Below are positions 8,907 to 16,406 of a stretch of 43,927 bases of DNA, in pieces. Every line of letters begins with the position of its first letter. Within the stretch, counting starts at the first letter, position 1. This stretch comes from Lactococcus ileimucosae. Lineage in GTDB: Bacteria > Bacillota > Bacilli > Lactobacillales > Streptococcaceae. The notes beneath the pieces were generated by a model. The model searched no databases. It saw nothing but the letters and a program-made list of their open reading frames with translations, and had not been told where the DNA came from. A program made the translations under genes and the position numbers. The DNA lies in assembly GCF_943193185.1 (NCBI RefSeq), contig NZ_CALPDE010000019.1, positions 1 through 43,927 on the forward strand, written 5' to 3'.

Positions 8907-9545
8907 TTGATTGTTTTAGCAGGAACAATAGGTGCTGGAAAGTCAAGCTTGGCCAAAGCCTTAGGAGAGCACTTGGGAACAGAGGTATATTATGAGTCTG
9001 TAGACAATAACCCTGTACTTGACATGTATTATCAAAATCCTCAAAAATATGCTTTTTTGCTACAAATATATTTTTTGAATAAACGTTTTGAAGCCATCAA
9101 AATGGCCTATGCTCAGGAAAATAATGTTCTTGACCGTTCGATTTTTGAAGATGAACTTTTTTTAACACTCAATTATAAAAATGGTAATGTCACAAAAACA
9201 GAATTAGAAATTTACCAAAATTTGCTTGGTAATATGCTAGAAGAGATAGAAGGAATGCCTAAAAAACGTCCTGATTTACTTGTTTATATTGACGTGAGTT
9301 TTGAAACAATGCTTTCAAGAATCGCTCAACGGGGGCGAAGTTTTGAACAAATAGAGAAACAGCCAGAGCTGAAAGCGTATTATCAACAGGTACATGAAGA
9401 ATACCCAATATGGTATAAAAACTATGATGTTTCACCTAAAATGCGCATTGATGGTGATTTATTTGACTTTGTCAACAATGCAGAAGACTTGGACAAGGTA
9501 CTCGCACAGGTGGACAAAGAATTAGTCAAGTTGCAATTAAAGTAA
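8907..9545 (+). CDS. Deoxynucleoside kinase (dGK/dAK family)
   Basis: Phosphorylates deoxynucleosides with a nucleoside triphosphate as the first step of DNA-precursor salvage. The 212-residue protein has the P-loop GTIGAGKSSLA at residues 6-16, an ESVDNNP substrate-binding block, the family DRSIFED motif, and the arginine-rich lid RGRSFEQ. The start is TTG 8907 with AGGAG about 10 bases upstream. Lactic acid bacteria usually have paired deoxyguanosine and deoxyadenosine kinases; the sequence does not tell me which this is. It may be the last gene of the folate series, since a separate promoter precedes glmS. Confidence 0.9.
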   Translation: MIVLAGTIGAGKSSLAKALGEHLGTEVYYESVDNNPVLDMYYQNPQKYAFLLQIYFLNKRFEAIKMAYAQENNVLDRSIFEDELFLTLNYKNGNVTKTELEIYQNLLGNMLEEIEGMPKKRPDLLVYIDVSFETMLSRIAQRGRSFEQIEKQPELKAYYQQVHEEYPIWYKNYDVSPKMRIDGDLFDFVNNAEDLDKVLAQVDKELVKLQLK

Positions 9546-9577
9546 ATCGAAAGCTTTATTTTTTTGCTGATAATCAA

Positions 9578-9676
9578 CTATACCAATTAAAGATTTATTA
9601 TTCTTGACAAATATAAAGCATTGTATTATCATATTTTTATTGACGAAAAAATAAAGAAAAAGTAGCTATACCAATT
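9578..9676 (+). promoter_or_regulatory. glmS promoter with flanking 11-bp repeats
   Basis: A strong promoter reads TTGACA (9604-9609), 17-bp spacer, TATCAT (9627-9632). The direct repeat CTATACCAATT occurs at 9578-9588, just upstream, and at 9666-9676, just downstream of the transcript start. TATACCAATT resembles a half-site of the GntR-type NagR operators that control amino-sugar genes in streptococci and lactococci; that identification is inference. No glmS ribozyme pattern is seen. Confidence 0.55.
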
Positions 9677-9697
9677 TAGCTAATGGAGAATATTAAT

Positions 9698-11515
9698 ATG
9701 TGTGGTATTGTAGGTGTTGTTGGAAACCGTAATGCAACGGACATTTTGTTGCAAGGTCTTGAAAAACTCGAATATCGTGGTTATGATTCAGCAGGAATTT
9801 TCGTGACCGATGCTTCTGGAAAAACTAACCTTGTAAAATCAGTTGGTCGTATTGCAGACCTAGAGGCAAAGACAGGGGACAACGTTACTGGAACAGCCGG
9901 AATCGGTCATACACGTTGGGCTACACATGGTAAACCGACAGAAGACAATGCACATCCTCATACTTCTACTTCAGGACGTTTTGTTTTAGTCCATAATGGA
10001 GTGATTGAGAACTTCTCAGAGATTAGAGAAGAATACCTTGCAAATGATACATTTAAGGGGCAAACAGATACAGAAGTTGCCGTACACCTCATCGCTAAAT
10101 TTGCGGAAGAAGATGGTCTTTCTGTACTTGAAGCATTTAAAAAAGCCTTGTCTATCATTGAAGGCTCTTATGCTTTTGCCCTTATGGATGCAGAAGATGC
10201 TGACGCAATCTATGTTGCGAAAAACAAATCCCCTTTACTTATCGGTCTAGGAAAAGGCTACAACATGGTGTGCTCTGATGCGATGGCCATGATTCGTGAA
10301 ACGTCTGAATTTATGGAAATTCATGATAAAGAGCTCGTTATCTTGACTAAAGATAAAGCAGAGGTAATGGATTACGAAGGAAATAAAGTAGAGCGCCAAA
10401 GCTACACAGCAGAACTTGATCTTTCAGATATTGGTAAAGGAACATATCCTTACTATATGCTCAAAGAAATCGATGAGCAACCAAGCGTGATGCGTAAACT
10501 CGTTTCTACTTATACGGACCAAGAGGGAAAAGTTACTGTTGCTACAGATATTGTAAAAGCTGTTCAAGCAGCAGACCGTATCTATATCATCGCAGCTGGA
10601 ACATCGCTTCATGCAGGCTATGCTTCTAAACAAATCCTTGAAGAGTTAACAAATACACCGGTTGAGCTTGGTCTTGCTTCTGAATGGGGCTATGGCATGC
10701 CGTTGTTGAGTGAGAAGCCTTTGTTTATCTTCCTTTCACAATCAGGTGAAACAGCGGATAGTCGTCAAGTACTTGTGAAAGTAAATGAGCTGGGTCATCC
10801 AAGCCTGACCGTAACAAATGTACCTGGCTCAACATTATCACGTGAAGCAACATACACAATGTTGATTGGTGCTGGGCCTGAAATTTCAGTTGCTTCAACG
10901 AAAGCTTACACAGGACAGATTGCAACTTTAGCTTTCTTAGCTAAGGCTGTAGGTGATGCGGATCAAAACCCTAAGGCGCTTGATTTCGATTTGGTTAAAG
11001 AAATTTCACTTGTTGCCCAATCTATCGAGTCAACGCTTTCAGAGAAAGAGATGATTTCGGACCTTGTAGCGAAACTGTTGCCAGAAGCACGAAATTCTTT
11101 CTATATTGGCCGTAAACAAGATTACTTTGTTTCTATGGAAGCCAGTCTGAAATTAAAAGAAATTTCATATATCCAATGTGAAGGCTTTGCTGCTGGAGAG
11201 CTCAAACATGGGACAATTTCCTTGATTGAAAATGGTACACCTGTGATTGCTCTGATTTCAAATAACGAAGAAGTTGCAGCACACACACGTGGGAATGTTA
11301 TGGAAACAGTGGCACGTGGTGCATCAGCGATTACGATTGTAGAAGAAGCTGTAGCGCGTGAAGATGATGATATTGTCATTAATAATGTTCACCCTTATCT
11401 TTCAGCTATTTCAATGGTTGTACCGACACAATTGATTGCTTACTATGCAACAGTACAACGTGGGTTGGACGTTGATAAACCTCGTAACCTTGCCAAAGCC
11501 GTAACTGTTGAATAA
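9698..11515 (+). CDS. glmS: Glutamine-fructose-6-phosphate aminotransferase (isomerizing)
   Basis: Makes glucosamine-6-phosphate from fructose-6-phosphate and glutamine, the entry to cell-wall amino sugars. The start is ATG 9698 (MCGIVGVVG): Cys2 must become the N-terminal nucleophile after methionine removal. The in-frame ATG at 9683 only supplies the GGAG ribosome binding site. Length 605. The glutaminase domain covers about residues 1-220 (GYDSAG, HTRWATHG, DTEV). Two SIS sugar-isomerase domains follow (AAGTSLHAG, FLSQSGETADS; later FYIGRKQDYFV, GELKHGTISL). The C terminus ends DKPRNLAKAVTVE, as in the family. Confidence 0.98.
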   Translation: MCGIVGVVGNRNATDILLQGLEKLEYRGYDSAGIFVTDASGKTNLVKSVGRIADLEAKTGDNVTGTAGIGHTRWATHGKPTEDNAHPHTSTSGRFVLVHNGVIENFSEIREEYLANDTFKGQTDTEVAVHLIAKFAEEDGLSVLEAFKKALSIIEGSYAFALMDAEDADAIYVAKNKSPLLIGLGKGYNMVCSDAMAMIRETSEFMEIHDKELVILTKDKAEVMDYEGNKVERQSYTAELDLSDIGKGTYPYYMLKEIDEQPSVMRKLVSTYTDQEGKVTVATDIVKAVQAADRIYIIAAGTSLHAGYASKQILEELTNTPVELGLASEWGYGMPLLSEKPLFIFLSQSGETADSRQVLVKVNELGHPSLTVTNVPGSTLSREATYTMLIGAGPEISVASTKAYTGQIATLAFLAKAVGDADQNPKALDFDLVKEISLVAQSIESTLSEKEMISDLVAKLLPEARNSFYIGRKQDYFVSMEASLKLKEISYIQCEGFAAGELKHGTISLIENGTPVIALISNNEEVAAHTRGNVMETVARGASAITIVEEAVAREDDDIVINNVHPYLSAISMVVPTQLIAYYATVQRGLDVDKPRNLAKAVTVE

Positions 11516-11560
11516 GAGATTGCTATTCGTAACCTGCTAAGGTCTAAATAGTCAAAAAGA

Positions 11561-11612
11561 AAAACGCTCAAGATGTCAGCTTTCTATAGCATCTTGAGCG
11601 TTTTCTATTTTT
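11561..11612 (+). terminator. glmS terminator
   Basis: A perfect 15-pair stem, AAAACGCTCAAGATG with CATCTTGAGCGTTTT, has a 14-base loop and is followed by CTATTTTT. The rest of the glmS-radC gap (to 11822) shows no gene or recognisable structure; a promoter for radC is probably there but I cannot pick it with confidence. Confidence 0.92.
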
Positions 11613-11822
11613 AGTCTTTTCTTCCTTGGCGTAAAAGAAGCCTTTTGCTTAATCAGAACGTGATGAATGATTATTCTGTAATTATGGTTGTGTCTTGTTA
11701 CCTGTAAGGGACTAAAGAGAAAAGGAATAAACACAGACATTTATAGAGAAAATCTAAGTTCTGCGATACACGAAAAGGTGAATCTCAAGTGTCTTTTACG
11801 TACAAGTACATAAGGAGAAGAA

Positions 11823-12506
11823 ATGTATCAAGTAAGAGAAGATAATTATCCTATGAAACCCCGTGAACGCTTATTAGCTTTTGGATCTGAAAAGCTGAAT
11901 GAACAGGAACTTTTAGCCATTTTATTAAGAACAGGCAGTAAAAAAGAAAACGTCATGGAACTCGCAGCTCGTGTGCTGAGTGTTTTTGACAATTTAGAGG
12001 AATTTCGTCGGGCTTCAGTAGGAGAGCTAAAGGAAATATCAGGCATAGGCCAAGTAAAAGCAGTTGAAATAAGAGCCATGATTGAGCTTGGGAAGAGGAT
12101 TCATACAACGCAAAGAAAGCGTTATGGGCAAGTGATGGGATCCCAACAACTTGGGATGAGCCTAGTAGATGAGATGTCTTCTTTTGATCAGGAAAATTTA
12201 GTTGCTATTTACTTAGATAGTCAAAATCGTATTATTCAGAGAAAAACGATTTTTATTGGAGCGGTCAACCATTCAATTGCTCATCCACGTGAGATTTTGC
12301 ATTATGCAATTAGAAATCTGGCTGTCGGAATTATTATTGCACACAATCATCCCTCAGGTATAACTCGGCCAAGTAAGCAGGATAAAGTCTTTACCCATAA
12401 AATTAAGGAAGGTTGCGAAAACCTAGGTATTCAGTTTTTAGACCACATTATTACAGGGCACAACACCTACCTCAGTTTCAGAGAAGAAGGTCTATTGGAC
12501 AATTAA
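11823..12506 (+). CDS. radC: RadC family protein (JAMM domain)
   Basis: A 227-residue RadC/YeeS protein. Despite the name, its role in DNA repair is not settled; family members are linked to DNA processing and competence. Seen: an N-terminal helix-hairpin-helix region with ISGIGQVKAVEI near residue 70-80, and the C-terminal MPN/JAMM metalloprotease-like motif with AHNHPSG followed by about ten residues and D (PSKQD). The ribosome binding site AAGGAG is five bases before ATG. The gene stands alone between two terminators and is convergent with rex. Confidence 0.94.
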   Translation: MYQVREDNYPMKPRERLLAFGSEKLNEQELLAILLRTGSKKENVMELAARVLSVFDNLEEFRRASVGELKEISGIGQVKAVEIRAMIELGKRIHTTQRKRYGQVMGSQQLGMSLVDEMSSFDQENLVAIYLDSQNRIIQRKTIFIGAVNHSIAHPREILHYAIRNLAVGIIIAHNHPSGITRPSKQDKVFTHKIKEGCENLGIQFLDHIITGHNTYLSFREEGLLDN

Positions 12507-12581
12507 AAAAAGACAGAGACAGCGTGCAAGATTACTGAAAAACTGTACATTGTTTTTCTTAAATACAGCATCTTGTCGTAT

Positions 12582-12616
12582 AAAAAAGTCGGGAAAAATG
12601 AATTTCCCGACTTTTT
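12582..12616. terminator. Bidirectional terminator between radC and rex
   Basis: AAAAAAGTCGGGAAA pairs with TTTCCCGACTTTTT, giving a stem of about 14 pairs with A and T tracts on both sides, suited to ending both convergent genes. Confidence 0.92.
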
Positions 12617-12725
12617 CAGCAGTCTAATGAAGTGCTACTGTATTTTTTAGTGATCTTTTGTGCATCGGTATCCTTAGGCTTCAGCTACTTCGGACAAACG
12701 AGCACATAGAGAGTGTCTGAGCCTT

Positions 12726-13379
12726 TTATTTGATATCCTTATGTGACATGAAGAACAAGAGAGTTTGAAGCTCTTTGGTTAAGTCAATGGATTGTACCAC
12801 GACATCATCTGGTACATGTAGGCGTAAAGGTGAGAAGTTAAGAATGCCTTTGATTCCAGATTCTACCAAAATATCTGCAACTTCTTGAGCATTTTCTTTA
12901 TTTACGGAAATAATTGCTGTTTTGATTTTTGAGTTTTTGATATTCTTTGAGAAATCTGCAATATCATAGATGGGAACGCCTGTAGCACTCGTTGTACCCA
13001 CGAGTGGATTTTCTGGTACATCATAGGCTTGGGTAACACGCATCTTGTTGCGATTTTGGAATTGATAGTTAATCAAGGCTCGTCCAAGATTACCGACTCC
13101 TACAAGGGCAATATGCGTTTCCCGATCTTGTCCAAGCAGTTCTCCAAAAAAGTCACGCAAAGCACGTGTTTCATAGCCGTAGCCGCGTCGCCCCAGCTCA
13201 CCAAAGAGTGAAAAATCTCGACGAATCGTTGCTGCATCCACGCCAATTTTTTCAGAAATAAGCTGTGAGTTTGTGCGTGTCACTTGTTCATCAACTAAAA
13301 GTTTGAACAAACGATAGTATTGAGGCAAACGTTTTGCAGTTGCCTTAGGTAGTTGTTTATTAACTTGGGAGCCAGCCAT
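12726..13379 (-). CDS. rex: Redox-sensing transcriptional repressor Rex
   Basis: Represses fermentation and respiration genes and leaves DNA when NADH is high. The 217-residue protein has an N-terminal winged helix (about 1-80, with the recognition region VDAATIRRDFSLFGELGRRG) and a C-terminal Rossmann NADH domain with GVGNLGRAL near residue 93. The start is ATG at 13377-13379 with AAAGGAG upstream. It is transcribed alone, divergent from dnaD. A partial Rex-type operator lies in its own promoter region, so autoregulation is plausible. Confidence 0.96.
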   Translation of the reverse strand: MAGSQVNKQLPKATAKRLPQYYRLFKLLVDEQVTRTNSQLISEKIGVDAATIRRDFSLFGELGRRGYGYETRALRDFFGELLGQDRETHIALVGVGNLGRALINYQFQNRNKMRVTQAYDVPENPLVGTTSATGVPIYDIADFSKNIKNSKIKTAIISVNKENAQEVADILVESGIKGILNFSPLRLHVPDDVVVQSIDLTKELQTLLFFMSHKDIK

Positions 13380-13399
13380 GTTATCTCCTTTACATAGTC

Positions 13400-13417
13400 T
13401 TTGTGAATATTTTACTT
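13400..13417. promoter_or_regulatory. Possible Rex operator
   Basis: TTGTGAATATTTTAC just upstream of rex matches the left half of the Rex consensus TTGTGAAN4TTCACAA, with a poor right half. It is placed to control rex itself. Confidence 0.35.
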
Positions 13418-13527
13418 TTTTTAGGATAAATTGTCAAACAATTCTTTCTGGATTCTGTAAATTATTTTATACTTCCCTTTTTATTCGTGTTTGTCGTATA
13501 GAAGAAAAGGAAGAAAACAATGAAATG

Positions 13528-13545
13528 TGATAAAATAATAGCATG
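13528..13545 (+). promoter_or_regulatory. Extended -10 promoter giving a leaderless dnaD mRNA
   Basis: TGATAAAAT (13528-13536) is an extended -10 box. Transcription would begin about 7 bases after it, at 13543, which is the A of the dnaD ATG. No ribosome binding site is seen at a usable distance. The arrangement predicts a leaderless transcript. Confidence 0.5.
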
Positions 13546-14214
13546 ACCTACTATGAAAACTATATGGCTGGACACATCATACTTCCCCATGCTATGTTGG
13601 AGCATTTTGCTCAACTTTTTCCTTCAGCGGGGGACTTTTTGGTTTGGCTTTACCTGTATGAAAATCGTGACAGTGCCCCCAGTGAAATTGCTACAAAGAT
13701 AGGAAAGAAACTTTCAGATGTGAACCACAGCATTGATAAACTGCAAGACTTTGGTTCTTTGAAAGTTACTTTATTGGAAATTGCAGGGGATGTGGAAACG
13801 ATTTTTGATGTTACTCCTGCACTTAAAAAACTGGACCAATTGGAAGGGTTAACACCTAAAAGTCAGGCAGAAGATACTGCTAATACACAAAGCAAGGGGC
13901 AACTTCAAGATTTGGTTAATATTTTTGAAGCAGAGATGGGGATGATTACGCCAATGCAAAGTGAAGAACTACGCAGTTTGCTTTTTGAAGATAACTATGA
14001 TGCAGAGTTGATTAAACTTGCTCTTCGAGAAGCAGTCATTAATCGAAAGGTTTCCTTCAACTATATCAAGGCGATTTTGCGAAACTGGCGTAATGAAGGC
14101 TTAATGAGCACACAAGCTGTTGAACAGCGTAAGGAAGAACGTGCAGAAGCAACGCAAAATCACAAAAATACTGATTTCTATATCCCTATGGATGGACCCT
14201 GGAACGGAAAGTAA
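13543..14214 (+). CDS. dnaD: DNA replication initiation protein DnaD
   Basis: Primosomal protein that helps load the replicative helicase. The 223-residue protein has an N-terminal winged-helix DDBH1 domain (begins MTYYENYMAGHIILP, typical of the lactococcal/streptococcal form) and a C-terminal DDBH2 domain (about 125-200) with the conserved YxxxI-type block NYIKAILRNW. The start is set by family alignment, although no ribosome binding site precedes it. The next gene, nth, starts 1 bp after the stop. The dnaD-nth pairing is a long-standing Firmicutes neighbourhood. Confidence 0.93.
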   Translation: MTYYENYMAGHIILPHAMLEHFAQLFPSAGDFLVWLYLYENRDSAPSEIATKIGKKLSDVNHSIDKLQDFGSLKVTLLEIAGDVETIFDVTPALKKLDQLEGLTPKSQAEDTANTQSKGQLQDLVNIFEAEMGMITPMQSEELRSLLFEDNYDAELIKLALREAVINRKVSFNYIKAILRNWRNEGLMSTQAVEQRKEERAEATQNHKNTDFYIPMDGPWNGK

Positions 14215-14215
14215 T

Positions 14216-14860
14216 ATGCTAAGTAAGAAAAGATTTTTAGAAGCTTTAGATATCATTGTAAACATGTTTCCGGAAGCACACGGAGAGCTGGAGTGGGAAA
14301 CACCTTTTCAACTTTTGATTGCAACCATCTTATCGGCACAAGCCACAGATAAGGGAGTAAACAAGGCGACACCAGGGCTTTTTGCCAAATACCCTGATCC
14401 AGAAAGCTTGGCACAGGCAGATGTCGCAGACGTTGAACAATGTATCCGAACAATTGGACTTTACAAAACAAAAGCAAAAAATATTATAAAGACTTCTCAA
14501 ATGCTGGTAGAAAACTTTAATAGCGAACTGCCAAGAGATAAAAAATTATTGCAAACCTTGCCTGGTGTGGGGCGGAAAACAGCAAACGTTGTTCTGGGGG
14601 AAACTTACGGTATACCTGGAATTGCTGTTGATACTCATGTAGAACGGATTTCAAAACGTTTAGATATCGTGCCACAAAAAGCCTCTGTCTTGGAAGTTGA
14701 AGAAAAGTTGATGAAGCTCATTCCTGAGGAACGCTGGGTGGAGAGTCATCATCATCTCATCTTTTTTGGCCGTTATCACTGTACGGCGCGCGCACCAAAG
14801 TGTGAGGAATGTCCTGTTCTTGAATACTGTAAATTTGGAAAGAGAAACTTGAATGGCTGA
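14216..14860 (+). CDS. nth: Endonuclease III
   Basis: Base-excision repair DNA glycosylase and AP lyase acting on oxidised pyrimidines. The 214-residue protein starts at ATG 14216, after the dnaD stop, with GGAAAG upstream; the longer frame running back into dnaD is not real. Motifs: helix-hairpin-helix LPGVGRKTANVVLG with catalytic lysine, VDTHVERIS with catalytic aspartate, and the iron-sulfur cluster cysteines in the spacing C-x6-C-x2-C-x5-C near the end (CTARAPKCEECPVLEYC). It overlaps trmK by 8 bp. Confidence 0.96.
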   Translation: MLSKKRFLEALDIIVNMFPEAHGELEWETPFQLLIATILSAQATDKGVNKATPGLFAKYPDPESLAQADVADVEQCIRTIGLYKTKAKNIIKTSQMLVENFNSELPRDKKLLQTLPGVGRKTANVVLGETYGIPGIAVDTHVERISKRLDIVPQKASVLEVEEKLMKLIPEERWVESHHHLIFFGRYHCTARAPKCEECPVLEYCKFGKRNLNG

Positions 14861-15530
14861 AGTAAAACTCTCAAAACGTCTACAAGCTGTTGCTGATCTT
14901 GTTAAATCGGACAGCCGACTTCTGGATGTAGGCAGTGATCATGCTTATCTCCCAACCTACTTGGTTCAGCAAGAAAAGATTGACTTTGCAATTGCGGGTG
15001 AAGTGGTTAAAGGTCCCTATCAGATTGCTAAAAATCACGTGGCTGAGCAGAACTTGCAAGATAAGATAGAAGTCAGATTAGCAAATGGTTTGGCTGCTTT
15101 TGAAGAAGGAGATAATATCTCAAGCATTGTGATTGCGGGTATGGGTGGACTTTTAATTTCGGAAATCCTCGAAGCAGGTAAAGAAAAATTGAGTCAAGTT
15201 GAGCAGCTTATCTTGCAACCCAATAATCATGAAGAAAGTCTCCGTTCGTGGCTTGTCGCGCATGATTTTGTAATTTCGTCAGAAAAGATTCTTCTTGAAG
15301 CAGGAAAAATCTACGAAATTATTGTGGCAGAGCATGGCACATCGGAGTTGAATGAAACAGAGCTTGAGTTTGGCCCTTACTTGTCGCAAGAAAAATCAGA
15401 AGTCTTCCGTAAAAAATGGAATAAAGAACTCAGTACTTTGAATAAAATACTTGATCGACTTCCTGAAAAGCATGAGAAACGTGCCGCAGTTCACGCTAAA
15501 AAAGAAAAGATAGAAGGAGTCCTACAATGA
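14853..15530 (+). CDS. trmK: tRNA (adenine(22)-N(1))-methyltransferase TrmK
   Basis: Methylates A22 in the D-arm of tRNAs. The 225-residue Rossmann methyltransferase opens with LSKRLQAVADLV and RLLDVGSDHAYLP, the S-adenosylmethionine site, followed by GEVVKGPYQIA, VIAGMGGLLI and LILQPNNHEE, the family's catalytic region. The C-terminal 50 residues are charged and probably form the coiled coil seen in TrmK structures. It overlaps nth by 8 bp and the next gene by 4 bp. The trmK-NIF3 pairing is widely conserved in Firmicutes. Confidence 0.95.
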   Translation: MAEVKLSKRLQAVADLVKSDSRLLDVGSDHAYLPTYLVQQEKIDFAIAGEVVKGPYQIAKNHVAEQNLQDKIEVRLANGLAAFEEGDNISSIVIAGMGGLLISEILEAGKEKLSQVEQLILQPNNHEESLRSWLVAHDFVISSEKILLEAGKIYEIIVAEHGTSELNETELEFGPYLSQEKSEVFRKKWNKELSTLNKILDRLPEKHEKRAAVHAKKEKIEGVLQ

Positions 15531-16297
15531 AAATCAAAGATTTCATGGCCTTGTACGAAGAGTTTTGCCCGAAAAATCTAGCAGTCGAAGGCGATCCTGT
15601 AGGTTTACAGATTGGTTCACTTGATGCTCCGGTAAAAAAAGTTTTAGTTACTTTGGATATTCGAGAACAAACTGTTTTGGAAGCTATTGAAAAAGACGTG
15701 GATTTGATTTTAGCGAAACATCCTGTCATTTTCCGTCCCTTAGCGAATTTGACAGATGCAGATAGTCAGGAAAAAATCATCCTGGACTTGGCAAAAGCCG
15801 GTATTGCTGTTTACACAAGCCATACCAATATTGATGTTGTTGACGGTGGACTAAATGATTGGTTCTGTGAACTTTTAGAGATTAAGGATACAGAAATTTT
15901 ATGCGAAGAAGGTTTAGGCCGCGTAGGTAATATTGAGCCGATGAGCTTGGCGGACTTTTCAGAGAAAATGAAAAAAACCTTTGCTTTGGACCACTTGCGT
16001 TTAGTGACTTATGACCGCTCTTTAAGTCAGATGATTAAGCGTGTCGCTATTTGTGGTGGAAGCGGTGGTAAATTTTGGACAGATGCTCAGGCTAAAGGCG
16101 CGGATCTTTACATCACAGGTGACATCTATTACCATGTTGGGCATGACCAACTTTCGCAAGGCCTTATCGGACTTGATCCTGGACATTACTTGGAACACCT
16201 CTTTGTTCCAAAAGTTGCTGAAAAGTTAGCCAGCTTTGCCACAGGTGTTGAAATAATAGAAAGTAAAGCGAATACAAATCCTTTCTTTGATATTTAG
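15527..16297 (+). CDS. NIF3/DUF34 family metal-binding protein
   Basis: A 256-residue member of the NIF3/DUF34 family (often labelled GTP cyclohydrolase 1 type 2, a label based on limited evidence). Metal-binding blocks are visible: AKHPVIFRP, TSHTNIDVVDGGLNDW, and near the C terminus GDIYYHVGHDQL and LDPGHYLEH. It lacks the roughly 100-residue middle insertion found in longer homologues. Its cellular role is not established; tRNA- or metal-related functions have been suggested from its conserved link to trmK. Start ATG 15527 overlaps the trmK stop (ATGA). Confidence 0.9.
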   Translation: MKIKDFMALYEEFCPKNLAVEGDPVGLQIGSLDAPVKKVLVTLDIREQTVLEAIEKDVDLILAKHPVIFRPLANLTDADSQEKIILDLAKAGIAVYTSHTNIDVVDGGLNDWFCELLEIKDTEILCEEGLGRVGNIEPMSLADFSEKMKKTFALDHLRLVTYDRSLSQMIKRVAICGGSGGKFWTDAQAKGADLYITGDIYYHVGHDQLSQGLIGLDPGHYLEHLFVPKVAEKLASFATGVEIIESKANTNPFFDI

Positions 16298-16388
16298 AAA
16301 GTTGACAAAAAACTTACTGTAAGCAATCCCCGTGAAGAGGTTTAAGGTGCTTATCATTTAAACATCATTGGACTTTATCAAGCGGGTA

Positions 16389-16406
16389 TGCTATCATAAA
16401 ATCATG
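16389..16406 (+). promoter_or_regulatory. Extended -10 promoter giving a leaderless rlmD-type mRNA
   Basis: TGCTATCAT (16389-16397) is an extended -10 box with one mismatch from TATAAT. The ATG of the methyltransferase lies 6 bases beyond it, where transcription should begin. No ribosome binding site precedes the ATG. Confidence 0.5.

Noticed and set aside
9546-9697. glmS ribozyme upstream of glmS
   Set aside because: The gap is only about 150 bp, is filled by a promoter and short repeats, and has none of the ribozyme core sequence; lactococci are not known to carry it.
14120-14215. Longer nth starting within dnaD
   Set aside because: The extra 32 residues are out-of-frame dnaD sequence with no ribosome binding site; ATG 14216 fits the family start.
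16368-16403. Upstream TTG start for the rlmD-type gene (12 extra codons)
   Set aside because: Those codons overlap the -10 box and have no ribosome binding site; the TRAM domain begins properly from ATG 16404.
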